A stretch of DNA of 64,000 bases from Neptunicoccus cionae (GTDB lineage Bacteria > Pseudomonadota > Alphaproteobacteria > Rhodobacterales > Rhodobacteraceae), in contig NZ_BMKA01000010.1 of NCBI RefSeq assembly GCF_014643735.1, positions 17,797 through 81,796 on the forward strand, read 5' to 3'. Below, one piece after another: positions 17,388 to 25,404 of this stretch (the stretch's first letter is position 1; the number at the start of each line of letters is the position of its first letter). Position numbers and translations under genes: made by a program. The notes under the pieces were generated by a model. It was not told the origin of the DNA. It was given only the letters and a program-made list of their open reading frames with translations, and did not search any database.

Positions 17388-17636
17388 TCAGGCCTGGTCG
17401 AACGCGGGCGGTTCACGCATGGCTTCACGCTGCGGAAGGTCGAGATCAACGCCACCCAGAGGCGCGACCCGCTCGCGGATGGCCGCGGCAAGATCGTGGG
17501 ATGGCTTCGCTTCGCCGACAACATGGCGCAAGATCTCGCGCGCCTCCTCTTCCATCGAACGGCCGTGCTCAGCCGCACGGATGCGAAGGCGGCGCTTCAC
17601 GTCATCGTCAAGGTTCCGGATGGTAATGCTTGCCAT
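17388..17636 (-). CDS. vapB: FitA/VapB-type ribbon-helix-helix antitoxin
   Basis: An 82-residue DNA-binding antitoxin. The N-terminus ASITIRNLDDDVKRRLRIRAAEHGRSMEEEAREIL is a typical FitA ribbon-helix-helix, and the acidic/proline-rich tail would wrap the toxin. A very strong ribosome site (AGGAGGAG on the - strand) precedes the ATG. The promoter upstream holds a short palindrome likely bound by this protein for autorepression. Confidence 0.88.
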   Translation of the reverse strand: MASITIRNLDDDVKRRLRIRAAEHGRSMEEEAREILRHVVGEAKPSHDLAAAIRERVAPLGGVDLDLPQREAMREPPAFDQA

Positions 17637-17653
17637 GATCTCCTCCTGATAGG

Positions 17654-17682
17654 AGTGTAATCATCGCAATCAATGCGATCAA
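17654..17682 (-). promoter_or_regulatory. Promoter and operator of the vapBC-methyltransferase operon
   Basis: On the - strand TTGATC (17682-17677) and TACACT (17659-17654) are separated by 17 bp, a good sigma70-type layout. The palindrome ATCGCA-ATCAA-TGCGAT (17663-17679) fills the spacer, so a bound antitoxin would block polymerase. Because the genes that follow are overlapping, this may be the main promoter for at least five of them. Confidence 0.55.
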
Positions 17683-17782
17683 GGCTAATCGCTGGAACGC
17701 ATGGTTTCCTCAGGGTGGGCAAGCCGACGCTGTCAGCTCGCGATCTTGCTGATCACCGCAACTGTTATACGCATCATCAATG

Positions 17783-17811
17783 TTGCAATAGTATATTTTC
17801 GTATGTATGCT
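17783..17811 (+). promoter_or_regulatory. Predicted promoter of the first T4SS-side gene
   Basis: TTGCAA (17783-17788) and TATGCT (17806-17811) are spaced by 17 bp containing TAGTATATTTTCG. The layout and the TAGTAT core resemble the predicted promoters at 19848 and, on the other strand, at 43246. Confidence 0.5.
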
Positions 17812-17838
17812 GGGTGAAGATTGTCAAGGGTCCTTGCC

Positions 17839-18594
17839 ATGCGTTTCGAATTCAAAAACCTCGCTCTGGCGGCCTTTTTAGCTCTCGCCTTGTCCGGCCC
17901 AACAGTTCCCACGCAAGCCCGCGCCCAAACCTATCCGATCGACTGCGCCATCTTGCTGTGTTTGTCCGGTGGCTGGCCGGCTTCTGTGCCATGCGCACGC
18001 GCGCGGGCCGAGTTCATCCGGCGCATCACACCTTGGCCGGTGGAGCCGCCGCTTCAGATTTGGCGCTGCCCCATGGGTGCGTCTTACGATGGTCCTGCCA
18101 GGTCGCGCCCCACGGACCGGATCTTCGATGCCCTATATGGTGGTTCAGGAACCCCACCAAACTCTTCAACCCCGCTTTTTGATCAGGCAGCCGAGGCAGG
18201 CGGAATGCTCGGGCTGAAAGGCTCCAACGCGGCTTGGGACAACCTCGTAAGGGCTGATTACGCCCTCCAGCTCGTAGAAGACCGCGCCGACATCGATATC
18301 AGCGGGCCGGAATTCAATTTCGTGCGCTCTATTCGCGTCTTTGACGTTCGTTATGCTCGCCAGCACGAATCCGGGCGAGATGGCGACTGCAACCGCAGTG
18401 CCGTCGTTGTCCTCGGCACCTACGGGATCCAGGGCGATTTTTCCTGGAGGGCGTCGTCACCCGCAGCGCTGCCTGCTGCGCATGCCGGTCTCGAGCGATG
18501 GGGCGAGCACTGTCCGAGCATTTATCACAGATCCGTCTTCGCGGAGTGGCGTGACTATAGCGGGAATTACGGCTTCGAGCAGGTCAATTACTGA
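17839..18594 (+). CDS. Exported protein of unknown function at the head of the T4SS region
   Basis: A 251-residue protein with a Sec signal (FKNLALAAFLALALSG, cleavage near ARA-QT). The mature part has several cysteines, including PIDCAILLC and IWRCPMG, which could form disulfides in the periplasm. The ATG at 17839 has AAGGG 8 nt upstream; an upstream TTG at 17821 is less likely. No known domain is recognised. Location ahead of virB genes suggests an accessory conjugation role. Confidence 0.72.
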   Translation: MRFEFKNLALAAFLALALSGPTVPTQARAQTYPIDCAILLCLSGGWPASVPCARARAEFIRRITPWPVEPPLQIWRCPMGASYDGPARSRPTDRIFDALYGGSGTPPNSSTPLFDQAAEAGGMLGLKGSNAAWDNLVRADYALQLVEDRADIDISGPEFNFVRSIRVFDVRYARQHESGRDGDCNRSAVVVLGTYGIQGDFSWRASSPAALPAAHAGLERWGEHCPSIYHRSVFAEWRDYSGNYGFEQVNY

Positions 18595-18696
18595 CTGTTG
18601 AGGCGCCGCGACGTCGCACAGAGCCTTGTAAAGATTAAACCTGTAACGCAGGCACAAGCACACAATCGACGGCCATAAAGGCCATAGTCTTCCATG

Positions 18697-18921
18697 TCAG
18701 TCGTCGCGACAGGGCAGCTGCGTGAGAGACGCGAAGTCGATTTCAGCTTTATCGGCATCGCTAAGATCCGGGTAAATCCTTGAGACGCGCTGTGGGCCAT
18801 GCATGTCCCACCGGATTGCCAGAGCACCTGTGTTCCAGCGATATACCCAGCCGACAATGGTTTTTTCATCGGCTGCGATCAAATTGGCGATCGCGACGCC
18901 TTCACCGTTATCATCGTTCAC
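18697..18921 (-). CDS. Small conserved-looking protein, 74 aa
   Basis: A 74-residue acidic protein starting at a GTG, with AGGAAG 10 nt upstream on the - strand. It contains VGWVYRWNTGALAIRWD and no signal peptide or known domain. It lies between the exported protein and the XRE regulator, opposite in strand to the T4SS. The ribosome site and protein-like composition support a real gene, but function is unknown. Confidence 0.55.
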   Translation of the reverse strand: MNDDNGEGVAIANLIAADEKTIVGWVYRWNTGALAIRWDMHGPQRVSRIYPDLSDADKAEIDFASLTQLPCRDD

Positions 18922-19089
18922 TGTTTACTGACTTCCTGCACTGTGGCGCTTAATTTGCGGCATGGTGTCATAAGGCGCTCACTTGCGCCGCAGGCCGCAC
19001 ATGGTGGATGTTGGCTAACTGCTATTCCTTGAGGAAGCTGATCTCACGAGGGCACACCCCAAAGCGGTACTCCTCAAAATGCATTGTTC

Positions 19090-19347
19090 TCAAATTCTAT
19101 GGTCGGGCTCCGTGGCGGCTTCGACGATCGCCAGAACCTCGAACGGGTCAAAGCCGATGGCACGCGCCAAAACGACCAGCTCGACAACGTCGACCCGGCG
19201 TTCGCCGCTTTCGAGGCGGGCGATAAGGGACTGGTGGCATCTGAGCCTGTCTGCCAGGTTTTTCTGACCAAGGCCCGCTTTGACACGGGCGTCGACCAAT
19301 GCCTGACAGAGTGCCACTTGTCCCTTGCTTCTGATTGTTTTCGACAC
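19090..19347 (-). CDS. XRE-family HTH regulator, 85 aa
   Basis: An 85-residue Cro/C1-type DNA-binding protein with the helix-turn-helix in QKNLADRLRCHQSLIARLESGERRVDVVELVVLARAIG (residues 27-65). It starts at GTG with AAAGG about 10 nt upstream. An inverted repeat CGTCAC/GTGACG begins 1 bp upstream of the start, a likely autoregulatory site. It is a good candidate to control the palindrome-bearing promoter of the T4SS operon. Confidence 0.85.
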   Translation of the reverse strand: MSKTIRSKGQVALCQALVDARVKAGLGQKNLADRLRCHQSLIARLESGERRVDVVELVVLARAIGFDPFEVLAIVEAATEPDHRI

Positions 19348-19348
19348 G

Positions 19349-19369
19349 CGTCACATACCTTTTGTGACG
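19349..19369. promoter_or_regulatory. Inverted repeat at the XRE gene start
   Basis: CGTCAC (19349-19354) and GTGACG (19364-19369) form a perfect 6-bp inverted repeat around a 9-bp centre, directly upstream of the XRE gene start. A dimeric repressor bound here would occlude its own leader. Confidence 0.5.
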
Positions 19370-19471
19370 TCGCTAGCGGATGAAATCCGTTATCTAAAAA
19401 GTAGATATTTGAGGGTGTTATCGGCGTCTGGTTTCCACGGGGTGCAAGTCTGGTGCATGCCCAGTGGCCCA

Positions 19472-19792
19472 TCAATCCCCCACCAGCTCCAGAAACCGAC
19501 CATAGTCCTGACTGACCTCACGGGCTTCCTCAAAAGCACGCGCACGCTCCTGCTCGAGGCAGCGGAAGTAGCTCTGGATATCCTGAATGTAATCTTCGAA
19601 GTCGCCGCGGATGATATCCGCATAGTCCCGCGCGGCCTGCGAATCGCTTGGCAGGAAAGGACGGGATGGCGCAAAGCAGGATTCCGCGAAAACCAGCTCG
19701 GGAACGCAGATTAGAAGGACCATAGCTTGCAATGGGAGCAGGCATGTCAACCTTGGGTTTCTCAAACCTGTTATCTCCTTGATCGCAGACAC
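19472..19792 (-). CDS. Small exported protein, 106 aa
   Basis: A 106-residue protein with a hydrophobic N-terminal segment (LPLQAMVLLICVPELVFA, cleavage before ESC) and a highly charged helical mature domain (ARDYADIIRGDFEDYIQDIQ, then CLEQERARAFEEA). Two cysteines could pair in the periplasm. It is divergent from the T4SS operon, next to its predicted promoter. No family name is recognised; a role in conjugation is plausible by position only. Confidence 0.65.
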   Translation of the reverse strand: MSAIKEITGLRNPRLTCLLPLQAMVLLICVPELVFAESCFAPSRPFLPSDSQAARDYADIIRGDFEDYIQDIQSYFRCLEQERARAFEEAREVSQDYGRFLELVGD

Positions 19793-19847
19793 TGGCCGTG
19801 ACTAGTGTTTGCGTGACCAAACTACAGCTAAAGCACGATATTACATC

Positions 19848-19876
19848 TTGCGGTTGATAGTATACTATCGTAACTC
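19848..19876 (+). promoter_or_regulatory. Predicted T4SS operon promoter with palindromic operator
   Basis: TTGCGG (19848-19853) and TAACTC (19871-19876) are spaced by exactly 17 bp. The spacer contains the perfect 14-bp palindrome GATAGTATACTATC (19856-19869). A dimer bound here would sit between the -35 and -10 elements and block initiation. The operon that follows runs from 19922 to 31619. Confidence 0.6.
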
Positions 19877-19921
19877 TGGGCTTCAAGTAGGAATGCCCGG
19901 GGTTGCGCCATTGGAGAAAGC

Positions 19922-20302
19922 GTGAGCCGGGCCATGAACTGGGACATCGAAGCACCAAATGTGGTTACGGAAGCCAGGTTCCGCGAGCTCGTGGAAAGCG
20001 GCTATAGCGCAGAAATCCTGTGCCAGGAGTCGGCACATAAGAAAGGCCCCAGCTATTACGGGGTCTGGATCATGCGCGTTGTCTCTGATGACGGCGTGGA
20101 AAAGCTCCTCGTCACCGCCCGCACGCGGACGACCTACAACGATATCAAGATCCGCGAGTTCAAGACGATCTCCGGCGTGGTGTCTTTCTTCATTGGCCTT
20201 GGCTTTGCGCATGTCGACCTGCCGCTTGAGGCGGGTACAAGCCGCACGCATAAACTCGCCCCGCCAGACAAAGCCCCATCAGACTTGGGCACTGGCAACT
20301 AA
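19922..20302 (+). CDS. Conserved-type protein of unknown function, first gene of the T4SS operon
   Basis: A 126-residue soluble protein starting at GTG with GGAG 5 nt upstream; an ATG at 19934 is an alternative. It contains YYGVWIMRVVSDDGVEKLLVTARTR, a beta-rich stretch, and a proline-rich tail. No catalytic motif is visible. It precedes virB1 in the same orientation with overlap, so it is likely an operon member of unknown role. Confidence 0.65.
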   Translation: MSRAMNWDIEAPNVVTEARFRELVESGYSAEILCQESAHKKGPSYYGVWIMRVVSDDGVEKLLVTARTRTTYNDIKIREFKTISGVVSFFIGLGFAHVDLPLEAGTSRTHKLAPPDKAPSDLGTGN

Positions 20303-20966
20303 CCTCGTCTGTCTCTGTCTGGTCGCAGCACCTGCCTCAGCGCAAATGGTCCTGATCATGGAGAGCGACGGCTCTCTGACCCCGTCGCGGTCTCAGAGCG
20401 GTTTTGCTCGAAACTACAATGACGGCGTTGGTCTGGGATCGGCGTCCGATGGTTTGGCCATTCTTGGTGAGACTGAAGCAGCTTCCGAACTTGACTCGCT
20501 GACGTTTGCGGCACTCGCCCAGCCAGTACCCCTGCCCCGCGCAGACGTTCTCTTGGGCATCGAGGCAACAGCCCTGCGCTATGTCGGCCATCCCGGCCTG
20601 CGCCGCGCGGGACTGTCCGTCACGGATTGGCTGGCTCTCTACCGGGCCAATATCGAGGTGGAAAGCGCCTACAGGCAGAATGCCGTCTCGAGCGCGGGCG
20701 CCATTGGTCTGGGCCAATTGATGCCTGCTACTGCCCGAGATCTCGGTGTGGATCCTCATGACGCGCTGCAGAACCTCGACGGCTCCGCCCGCTACCTGAC
20801 AATGATGCTGGAAAGCTTCGGCGATCCACATCTGGCGCTGGCAGCCTACAACGCCGGGCCGGACGCCGTACGCCAGTACGGTGGCATTCCCCCTTACAGA
20901 GAAACCCAGAACCACGTAGCCCGCGTCATGGCTGTCGTGGCCCGATTGGAAGGATCAAATTCATGA
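20226..20966 (+). CDS. virB1: VirB1-type lytic transglycosylase
   Basis: A soluble lytic transglycosylase that opens peptidoglycan for the secretion channel. The SLT signature is clear: the catalytic glutamate in NIEVESAYRQNAVSSAGAIGLGQLMPATA, followed by YLTMMLESFGDPHLALAAYNAGPDAV and IPPYRETQNHV. A signal-like segment NLVCLCLVAAPASA precedes the mature protein. The start is uncertain because no ATG precedes the signal; TTG at 20226 is used here, inside the preceding gene. The stop overlaps virB2. Confidence 0.85.
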   Translation: MRRVQAARINSPRQTKPHQTWALATNLVCLCLVAAPASAQMVLIMESDGSLTPSRSQSGFARNYNDGVGLGSASDGLAILGETEAASELDSLTFAALAQPVPLPRADVLLGIEATALRYVGHPGLRRAGLSVTDWLALYRANIEVESAYRQNAVSSAGAIGLGQLMPATARDLGVDPHDALQNLDGSARYLTMMLESFGDPHLALAAYNAGPDAVRQYGGIPPYRETQNHVARVMAVVARLEGSNS

Positions 20967-21358
20967 TGTCCCAACCTTTTTGGAAATCATTCCTCAAAAC
21001 ACTTATCGGCAATGTCACGAGAGCGCGCAGCGCGGCAGTGCATTGGCGATACCGCTTTTTCCAAACAAGTTGGTTTTCAATCCTCTTTGTCGCCTCGCTG
21101 GCGCTATTCCTGCTGATTGCCGAGCCCGCCCTCGCCCAGAGCATTGATCTCTCCCCGATCCAGAGCCTGTTACAGGGCATCGTCGATGCGCTGACCGGCC
21201 CACTTGGCGTTGTCATCGCGACGCTCGCCGTTCTCGGGGTCTTTCTCAGCTGGTTCTTCAACATCATCGATCTGCGCCAGGCGCTTTGGGTGCTTGTCGG
21301 GATCGCCGGTGTCGCCGCCGCCCCCACCATCGTTGCTGCGGTCTTTGCCGGTGGCTGA
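20963..21358 (+). CDS. virB2: VirB2-like (TrbC family) major pilin
   Basis: A 131-residue membrane protein with a long signal region ending in AEPALAQS and two further hydrophobic helices (LGVVIATLAVLGVFLSWFF and ALWVLVGIAGVAAAPTIVAAVF). This is the usual VirB2/TrbC pilin layout. The start overlaps virB1 (ATGA) and the end overlaps virB3. The long basic N-terminus is compatible with a cleaved leader. Confidence 0.85.
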   Translation: MMSQPFWKSFLKTLIGNVTRARSAAVHWRYRFFQTSWFSILFVASLALFLLIAEPALAQSIDLSPIQSLLQGIVDALTGPLGVVIATLAVLGVFLSWFFNIIDLRQALWVLVGIAGVAAAPTIVAAVFAGG

Positions 21359-21629
21359 GCGCGCACCTCTCTTTCTCGGCCTCGTGCGCCCGCCCAAGCT
21401 TCTGGGCCTGCCCATCATGTATGCGATGGTCTGGCTCTTTGGCTCGGTGCTCTTGTTCGTCTGGGTCCAGCACATCGCGGTGCTGGGTTTCGCCGCCCTG
21501 CTCTATCCGGTGCTGTGGAAGGCCGCGGATTGGGACCCGCGTTTCATCGACGTGATGATGACGGCCCTGCAGGAGACACCGCCCACGCGCAACAGGTCCA
21601 TCCATGGCGGGGACAGCTATGCGCCCTGA
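21351..21629 (+). CDS. virB3: VirB3-like inner-membrane protein
   Basis: A 92-residue protein beginning at GTG 21351 inside the virB2 end. It shows the VirB3 pattern: a short N-terminus with APLFLGLVRPPKLLGLPI, then a long hydrophobic hairpin, then a C-terminal DPRFIDVMMTAL. It overlaps the start of virB4, with which VirB3 normally works. Confidence 0.85.
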   Translation: MAERAPLFLGLVRPPKLLGLPIMYAMVWLFGSVLLFVWVQHIAVLGFAALLYPVLWKAADWDPRFIDVMMTALQETPPTRNRSIHGGDSYAP

Positions 21630-23994
21630 TGAAGCTCGGGACGCTGCGCTCGATCCCCGAACAATGACGCCAGACTGGTATGCGCGCGAGACCCGCCTCG
21701 CGCATATGCTGCCCTATGTGAGCCTCGTTGACGACCAGACCGTGCGGACCCGGGTGAACGAACTCTTCCGCTGCATCCGGCTCGAGGGGATCAACAGCTA
21801 CACGACCGAGGATGCCTATCTCGACAAGGTGACGGCGCTCTTTGCCCGCATCGTCGCGCAGCTCGGGCCGGAATTCAGCTATTACGTCCACAAGGTCTCC
21901 AAGGCCATCAGACCGGATCTGGACCCGATCCGTGAGGACAGCTTCGCAGGTGAGGTTGACCGGCGCTGGCGCGCGAAACTCGAGACCAGCGGGCTCCGCG
22001 ACAAAACACTGACGCTCACCGTCATTCACCGCCCGCCCCCGAAAAGCCTCCTGCCGTTTCTGAGCCGCAGCGCCCCGGACCGCCTTAGAGAGGAGACCCG
22101 CAAACGCCTGCAGCGACTGGGCGAGGCCGTGAACGTCTTCCTCTCGGGCCTCACCGAGCTCAAGCCGCGGCTTCTCTCCGCCGCATCTGGGGAGTTGGTG
22201 GGATTTTTGGGCGCGCTCAATACGGGCACCGAGCTGCCGCTCTACCCGGCAAACACCTACGGCTTTCTGTCCTTCAACGTGGCCAATACCCGCGTGACGT
22301 TTCATGGCGATCATTTCGAGCTCTCTGAAGGCGTCGTGGGGCATCGCTACGGCAAGAGTTTCACCATCGGGGAATACTCGGAAGGCACCTCCTGCACCAT
22401 GTTCGACATGCTGAACCTGCCGGTCGACATGATCGTCACGCAGTCCTTCACGCCGATCAATTCGAACCTCATGGCGGGCCGCATCAAGCGGCAAAAGCGC
22501 CAGATGCAGGCGAGCCAGGATGCGGCCCTCTCGCTCCTGGAAGCGCTCGACATCGCCGCCGATGATCTCGAGGCCAAGCGCCAGAGCTTTGGCGAGCACC
22601 ACATGGTCGTGACGCTCTTCTGCGACACGCTCGAAGAGCTGCAAACCCTCAGCGCCGAGATCGTGAATGCCGCCGCGACCGAAGGCGTGAAGATGATTGG
22701 CGAGCGGGTCGCGGCCAAGGCGCATTACCTCAGCCAGCATCCCGGCAACCAGTCCAAGCGGGTGCGTGCCAGCGCCGTCACCAATCGCAACTTCGCGGAT
22801 TTCGCGGCCTTTCACCGGACACAGCTCGGCAAACCCGCCGAGAAAACCCCATGGGGCCGGGTCGTCACTTATTTGCCCACGCCGGAGCAGAGCGCCTACC
22901 GGTTTTCTTATCACGAGCAGGGATCGCCCGACAAAGAACCGACCAGCGGTCATACGCTGATCATGGGACGGCCCGGGTCGGGCAAATCGGTGCTTTCGGC
23001 CTTCCTGATGACCCAGGTCCGTCGCGCAGGGGCGCGGATCTTCGTCTTCGATTACCGTCTTGGCATGGAGATGGCGGTCCGCGCGAATGGCGGGCGCTAC
23101 GCGTCCCTGAACGCCGGTCAGCCCACGGGCCTCAACCCGCTCTGGACAGAGACCGATGCCCGCGGCACCGCCTGGCTCTCGGACTGGCTTGCCACCCTGC
23201 TCTACCGCGCTGACAAGCCCCTGACGCCCGCACAGACCAACCGCATCCAGGAAGTCGTGCGCCAGAATGCCCAGGCCTCCAATCCGGCCCTGCGGAACTG
23301 GCGGGATTTCGCGTCGCTTTTTGTGTCCACCGATGATGGCGGCGATCTGCACCAGCGCCTGCTCGAGTGGTCTGAAGACGGCCGCTATGGTTGGATCTTC
23401 GGGCAGAGCCTCGAGGACACGTTCTCGCTCAAAGGCGATGTGGTGGGCTTCGATCTGACCGGCATTCTCGACAGCGAGGCCGACAAGGAACGGATGGCGG
23501 TTCTCTCCTATCTTTTCCGCCGGGTCGAGCGCGAGATCGAGGACCGCCGCCCCACCATCATCGTGATCGACGAGGCCTGGAAGGCGCTCGACAACGCATA
23601 TTTCGCCGAGCGGCTATCGAACTGGCTGGTGACCGCGCGCAAGCAGAACACCGTCGCGGTGATGATGACGCAATACGCAAGCCAGCTTGAGCGCACCCGG
23701 ACCGGCAAGACCATCGTCGAAGCCGTTCCGACGCAGATCCTGCTGCCCAATATCCGCGCGCAGCCTGCGGATTACGCCATGCTGAACCTCACGGAGAAGG
23801 AACTCGACGTCCTTCTCAACACGGGCAGCAACAGCCGCTTGGCGCTGATCCGCGACGATCAGGGCTCAATCGTCGTCGATGCCGATCTGAGCGCCCTTGG
23901 ACTCAATCTCACCATTCTTGGCGGCATGGAGAAAGGCGAAGCGCTTGTTGGGGCCGACTACCGCGACCGCCCAGACTTCTGGAGGCTTTCATGA
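21604..23994 (+). CDS. virB4: VirB4 ATPase of the type IV secretion system
   Basis: A 796-residue AAA+-type ATPase that energises pilus assembly and transfer. Walker A GRPGSGKS lies near residue 456 and Walker B TIIVIDEAWK near residue 652; the N-terminal 400 residues form the CagE/TrbE/VirB domain. Two starts are possible, ATG 21604 and ATG 21619; the latter has GGGGACAG just upstream. It overlaps the lipoprotein gene by 4 bp. Length and motif placement are normal for the family. Confidence 0.93.
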   Translation: MAGTAMRPDEARDAALDPRTMTPDWYARETRLAHMLPYVSLVDDQTVRTRVNELFRCIRLEGINSYTTEDAYLDKVTALFARIVAQLGPEFSYYVHKVSKAIRPDLDPIREDSFAGEVDRRWRAKLETSGLRDKTLTLTVIHRPPPKSLLPFLSRSAPDRLREETRKRLQRLGEAVNVFLSGLTELKPRLLSAASGELVGFLGALNTGTELPLYPANTYGFLSFNVANTRVTFHGDHFELSEGVVGHRYGKSFTIGEYSEGTSCTMFDMLNLPVDMIVTQSFTPINSNLMAGRIKRQKRQMQASQDAALSLLEALDIAADDLEAKRQSFGEHHMVVTLFCDTLEELQTLSAEIVNAAATEGVKMIGERVAAKAHYLSQHPGNQSKRVRASAVTNRNFADFAAFHRTQLGKPAEKTPWGRVVTYLPTPEQSAYRFSYHEQGSPDKEPTSGHTLIMGRPGSGKSVLSAFLMTQVRRAGARIFVFDYRLGMEMAVRANGGRYASLNAGQPTGLNPLWTETDARGTAWLSDWLATLLYRADKPLTPAQTNRIQEVVRQNAQASNPALRNWRDFASLFVSTDDGGDLHQRLLEWSEDGRYGWIFGQSLEDTFSLKGDVVGFDLTGILDSEADKERMAVLSYLFRRVEREIEDRRPTIIVIDEAWKALDNAYFAERLSNWLVTARKQNTVAVMMTQYASQLERTRTGKTIVEAVPTQILLPNIRAQPADYAMLNLTEKELDVLLNTGSNSRLALIRDDQGSIVVDADLSALGLNLTILGGMEKGEALVGADYRDRPDFWRLS

Positions 23995-24260
23995 TTCGTA
24001 TATGGCGTATCGAGATTTCACCAATAAATCCTGCATCGTTTTTCGCGTTCGAGCGAAGCGAGAGGCAGCGAACAAACGATTCAAGACAATCTCGAAACGC
24101 CAAATTGTTGGCTTTGGCTGCGCTCGGCGCGCTGGCCTCCTGCACCCAGTATCGGGAGCCGCAGGCCAATTGCTTTTCCTTTCTCGCCTCGACGGCAGCG
24201 ACAGCCCAGGATTGCCACTTCGCACCGCTCGGCGCGCCGGAGGGCGACGTTGAAGTCTAG
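23991..24260 (+). CDS. VirB7-like small lipoprotein with an in-frame insertion
   Basis: An 89-residue protein. A lipobox-type signal LLALAALGALASC puts the lipidated cysteine near residue 51, followed by a short mature part with two cysteines (ANCFSF and QDCHF). Its place after virB4 and its size fit VirB7, which anchors the outer-membrane complex. The signal is preceded by about 34 unusual residues rich in R, S, E and N that are encoded by a palindromic DNA element. Without it the protein would begin MIR-KLLALAALG, a normal lipoprotein signal. Whether the extended form is still exported is unknown. Confidence 0.7.
   Translation: MIRIWRIEISPINPASFFAFERSERQRTNDSRQSRNAKLLALAALGALASCTQYREPQANCFSFLASTAATAQDCHFAPLGAPEGDVEV
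24000..24102. repeat. Approximately 100-bp palindromic element inserted in frame
   Basis: The outer arms TGGCGTATCGAGATT (24003-24017) and AATCTCGAAACGCCA (24088-24102) are inverted copies matching at 14 of 15 positions. Inner arms ATCGTTTTTCGC (from 24035) and CAGCGAACAAACGAT (24066-24080) also pair in part. Removing 34 codons at this place restores a standard lipoprotein signal. The element keeps the frame open. It resembles in concept the palindromic elements found in Rickettsia genes. Confidence 0.7.
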
Positions 24261-25404
24261 CCTGCCTCATATCCTCGCGTTTTGCCTGCTGCCCGGTCTC
24301 GCCTTGTCTCAAGGCGTGCCGACCAATGACAGTGGGCTGACCGCGCGTGACATCGTCGAGACTGGCGATCGCGAGGCTGACTTGGCCGTTCAGGCGGACA
24401 AGCTTGCCGTGCGCGAACTCATTGCCGAGATCGAACGGGAGCAGCTGGAAACCCTCCGACGCATCCTCGATGCGCAGACCAGCTTCGGCGGTCAGGGACT
24501 GCCCGCCATGGTCTCGGGGCTGGAAAACGGCAGCGGCGATCCCGACCGCGCCGTAGAAGCCGTTTATGGCACGGGCGAGATCGATCCCAATCCCGGCGGT
24601 GCGCAGATGTTCGGGGATGCGTCTGAGACCATCGAGCAACTCATCATCCGCGTGGCTCAGGAGACCAGCGGCTTTGCGGGTGTTGGCCGCGCAGGGCTCT
24701 CGCCCGTCCAGTGGCGCGCGTTGCTGCAAGCGCTGATCTGGCAGGAAAGCCGGTTTACGATTGGGGCACGGTCTCCCGTCGGCGCCTATGGTCTCACCCA
24801 GATCATGCCGGGCACCGCCAGCGATCTCGGCATCAACCCGGAATACTATGACAGCCCCTATCTGCAGGTGCATGGCGGCGCGCGCTATCTCGCGACTCAG
24901 CTCAACACATTCGATGGCAACATCATCAACGCCCTCGCGGCCTATAACGCCGGACCCGGCCGGGTTTTCGAGTATGGCGGCGTGCCACCCTTCCGCGAGA
25001 CCCAGCACTACGTGTCGGTCATCCCTGAACGCTACAATCTCTATTTGACCCGTATCGGCGGGATCGATGCGCTTGGCACGATCGACCCCGCGCTTCTGGC
25101 CAATGCCAACCTCTCAATCACCGGGCACGGCGCGGCCTTCTATGGCAACAACTCGCCCGCCGCGATCAGGCAAGCCGCCCTGCGTATTGCGGATATCGTC
25201 GAACGGATTTCCGAAACGGAAGACGTGCAGGAAAGCATCGCACTCAACACCTATGCCCGCGCCGAACTCGGGCGCCTCGTCGCTGCCCGCATCCGGCTTC
25301 AGGCCGCCCGCACCCGCGTGCTCTCCGCCGGAGAGCTGGCCCAGGCCAGCGCCCGCATGGCCGAAGGCGCGTTCATGGATTTTACGATCAGGGAGATTGA
25401 ATGA
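24250..25404 (+). CDS. Second lytic transglycosylase with VirB5-like ends
   Basis: A 384-residue exported protein starting at TTG. After a signal ending LALS comes QGVPTNDSG and a helical segment, then a full SLT domain (WQESRFTIGARSPVGAYGLTQIMPGTA near residue 160; NALAAYNAGPGRVFEYGG near 225). The C-terminal 90 residues are helical and end FMDFTIREIE. Both the mature start and the end resemble the next gene, VirB5 (QGVPVVDTQ and FMDFTLPEL, with ESI-LNT upstream in each). It may be a VirB5 paralogue that acquired a transglycosylase core. Confidence 0.82.
   Translation: MKSSLPHILAFCLLPGLALSQGVPTNDSGLTARDIVETGDREADLAVQADKLAVRELIAEIEREQLETLRRILDAQTSFGGQGLPAMVSGLENGSGDPDRAVEAVYGTGEIDPNPGGAQMFGDASETIEQLIIRVAQETSGFAGVGRAGLSPVQWRALLQALIWQESRFTIGARSPVGAYGLTQIMPGTASDLGINPEYYDSPYLQVHGGARYLATQLNTFDGNIINALAAYNAGPGRVFEYGGVPPFRETQHYVSVIPERYNLYLTRIGGIDALGTIDPALLANANLSITGHGAAFYGNNSPAAIRQAALRIADIVERISETEDVQESIALNTYARAELGRLVAARIRLQAARTRVLSAGELAQASARMAEGAFMDFTIREIE

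Noticed and set aside
8324-17636. Assignment to BREX, DISARM or type I restriction
   Set aside because: No PglZ, BrxC, DUF1998, phospholipase-D-type or HsdS gene is present, so the cluster was described by its parts.
21544-23352. 602-aa - strand open frame opposite virB4
   Set aside because: Same reasoning: virB4 is well supported, the antisense frame is a shadow.
24000-24102. Palindrome as a transcription terminator
   Set aside because: It lies inside an open frame whose downstream part is a good lipoprotein, has an approximately 70-nt centre, and lacks a T-run.
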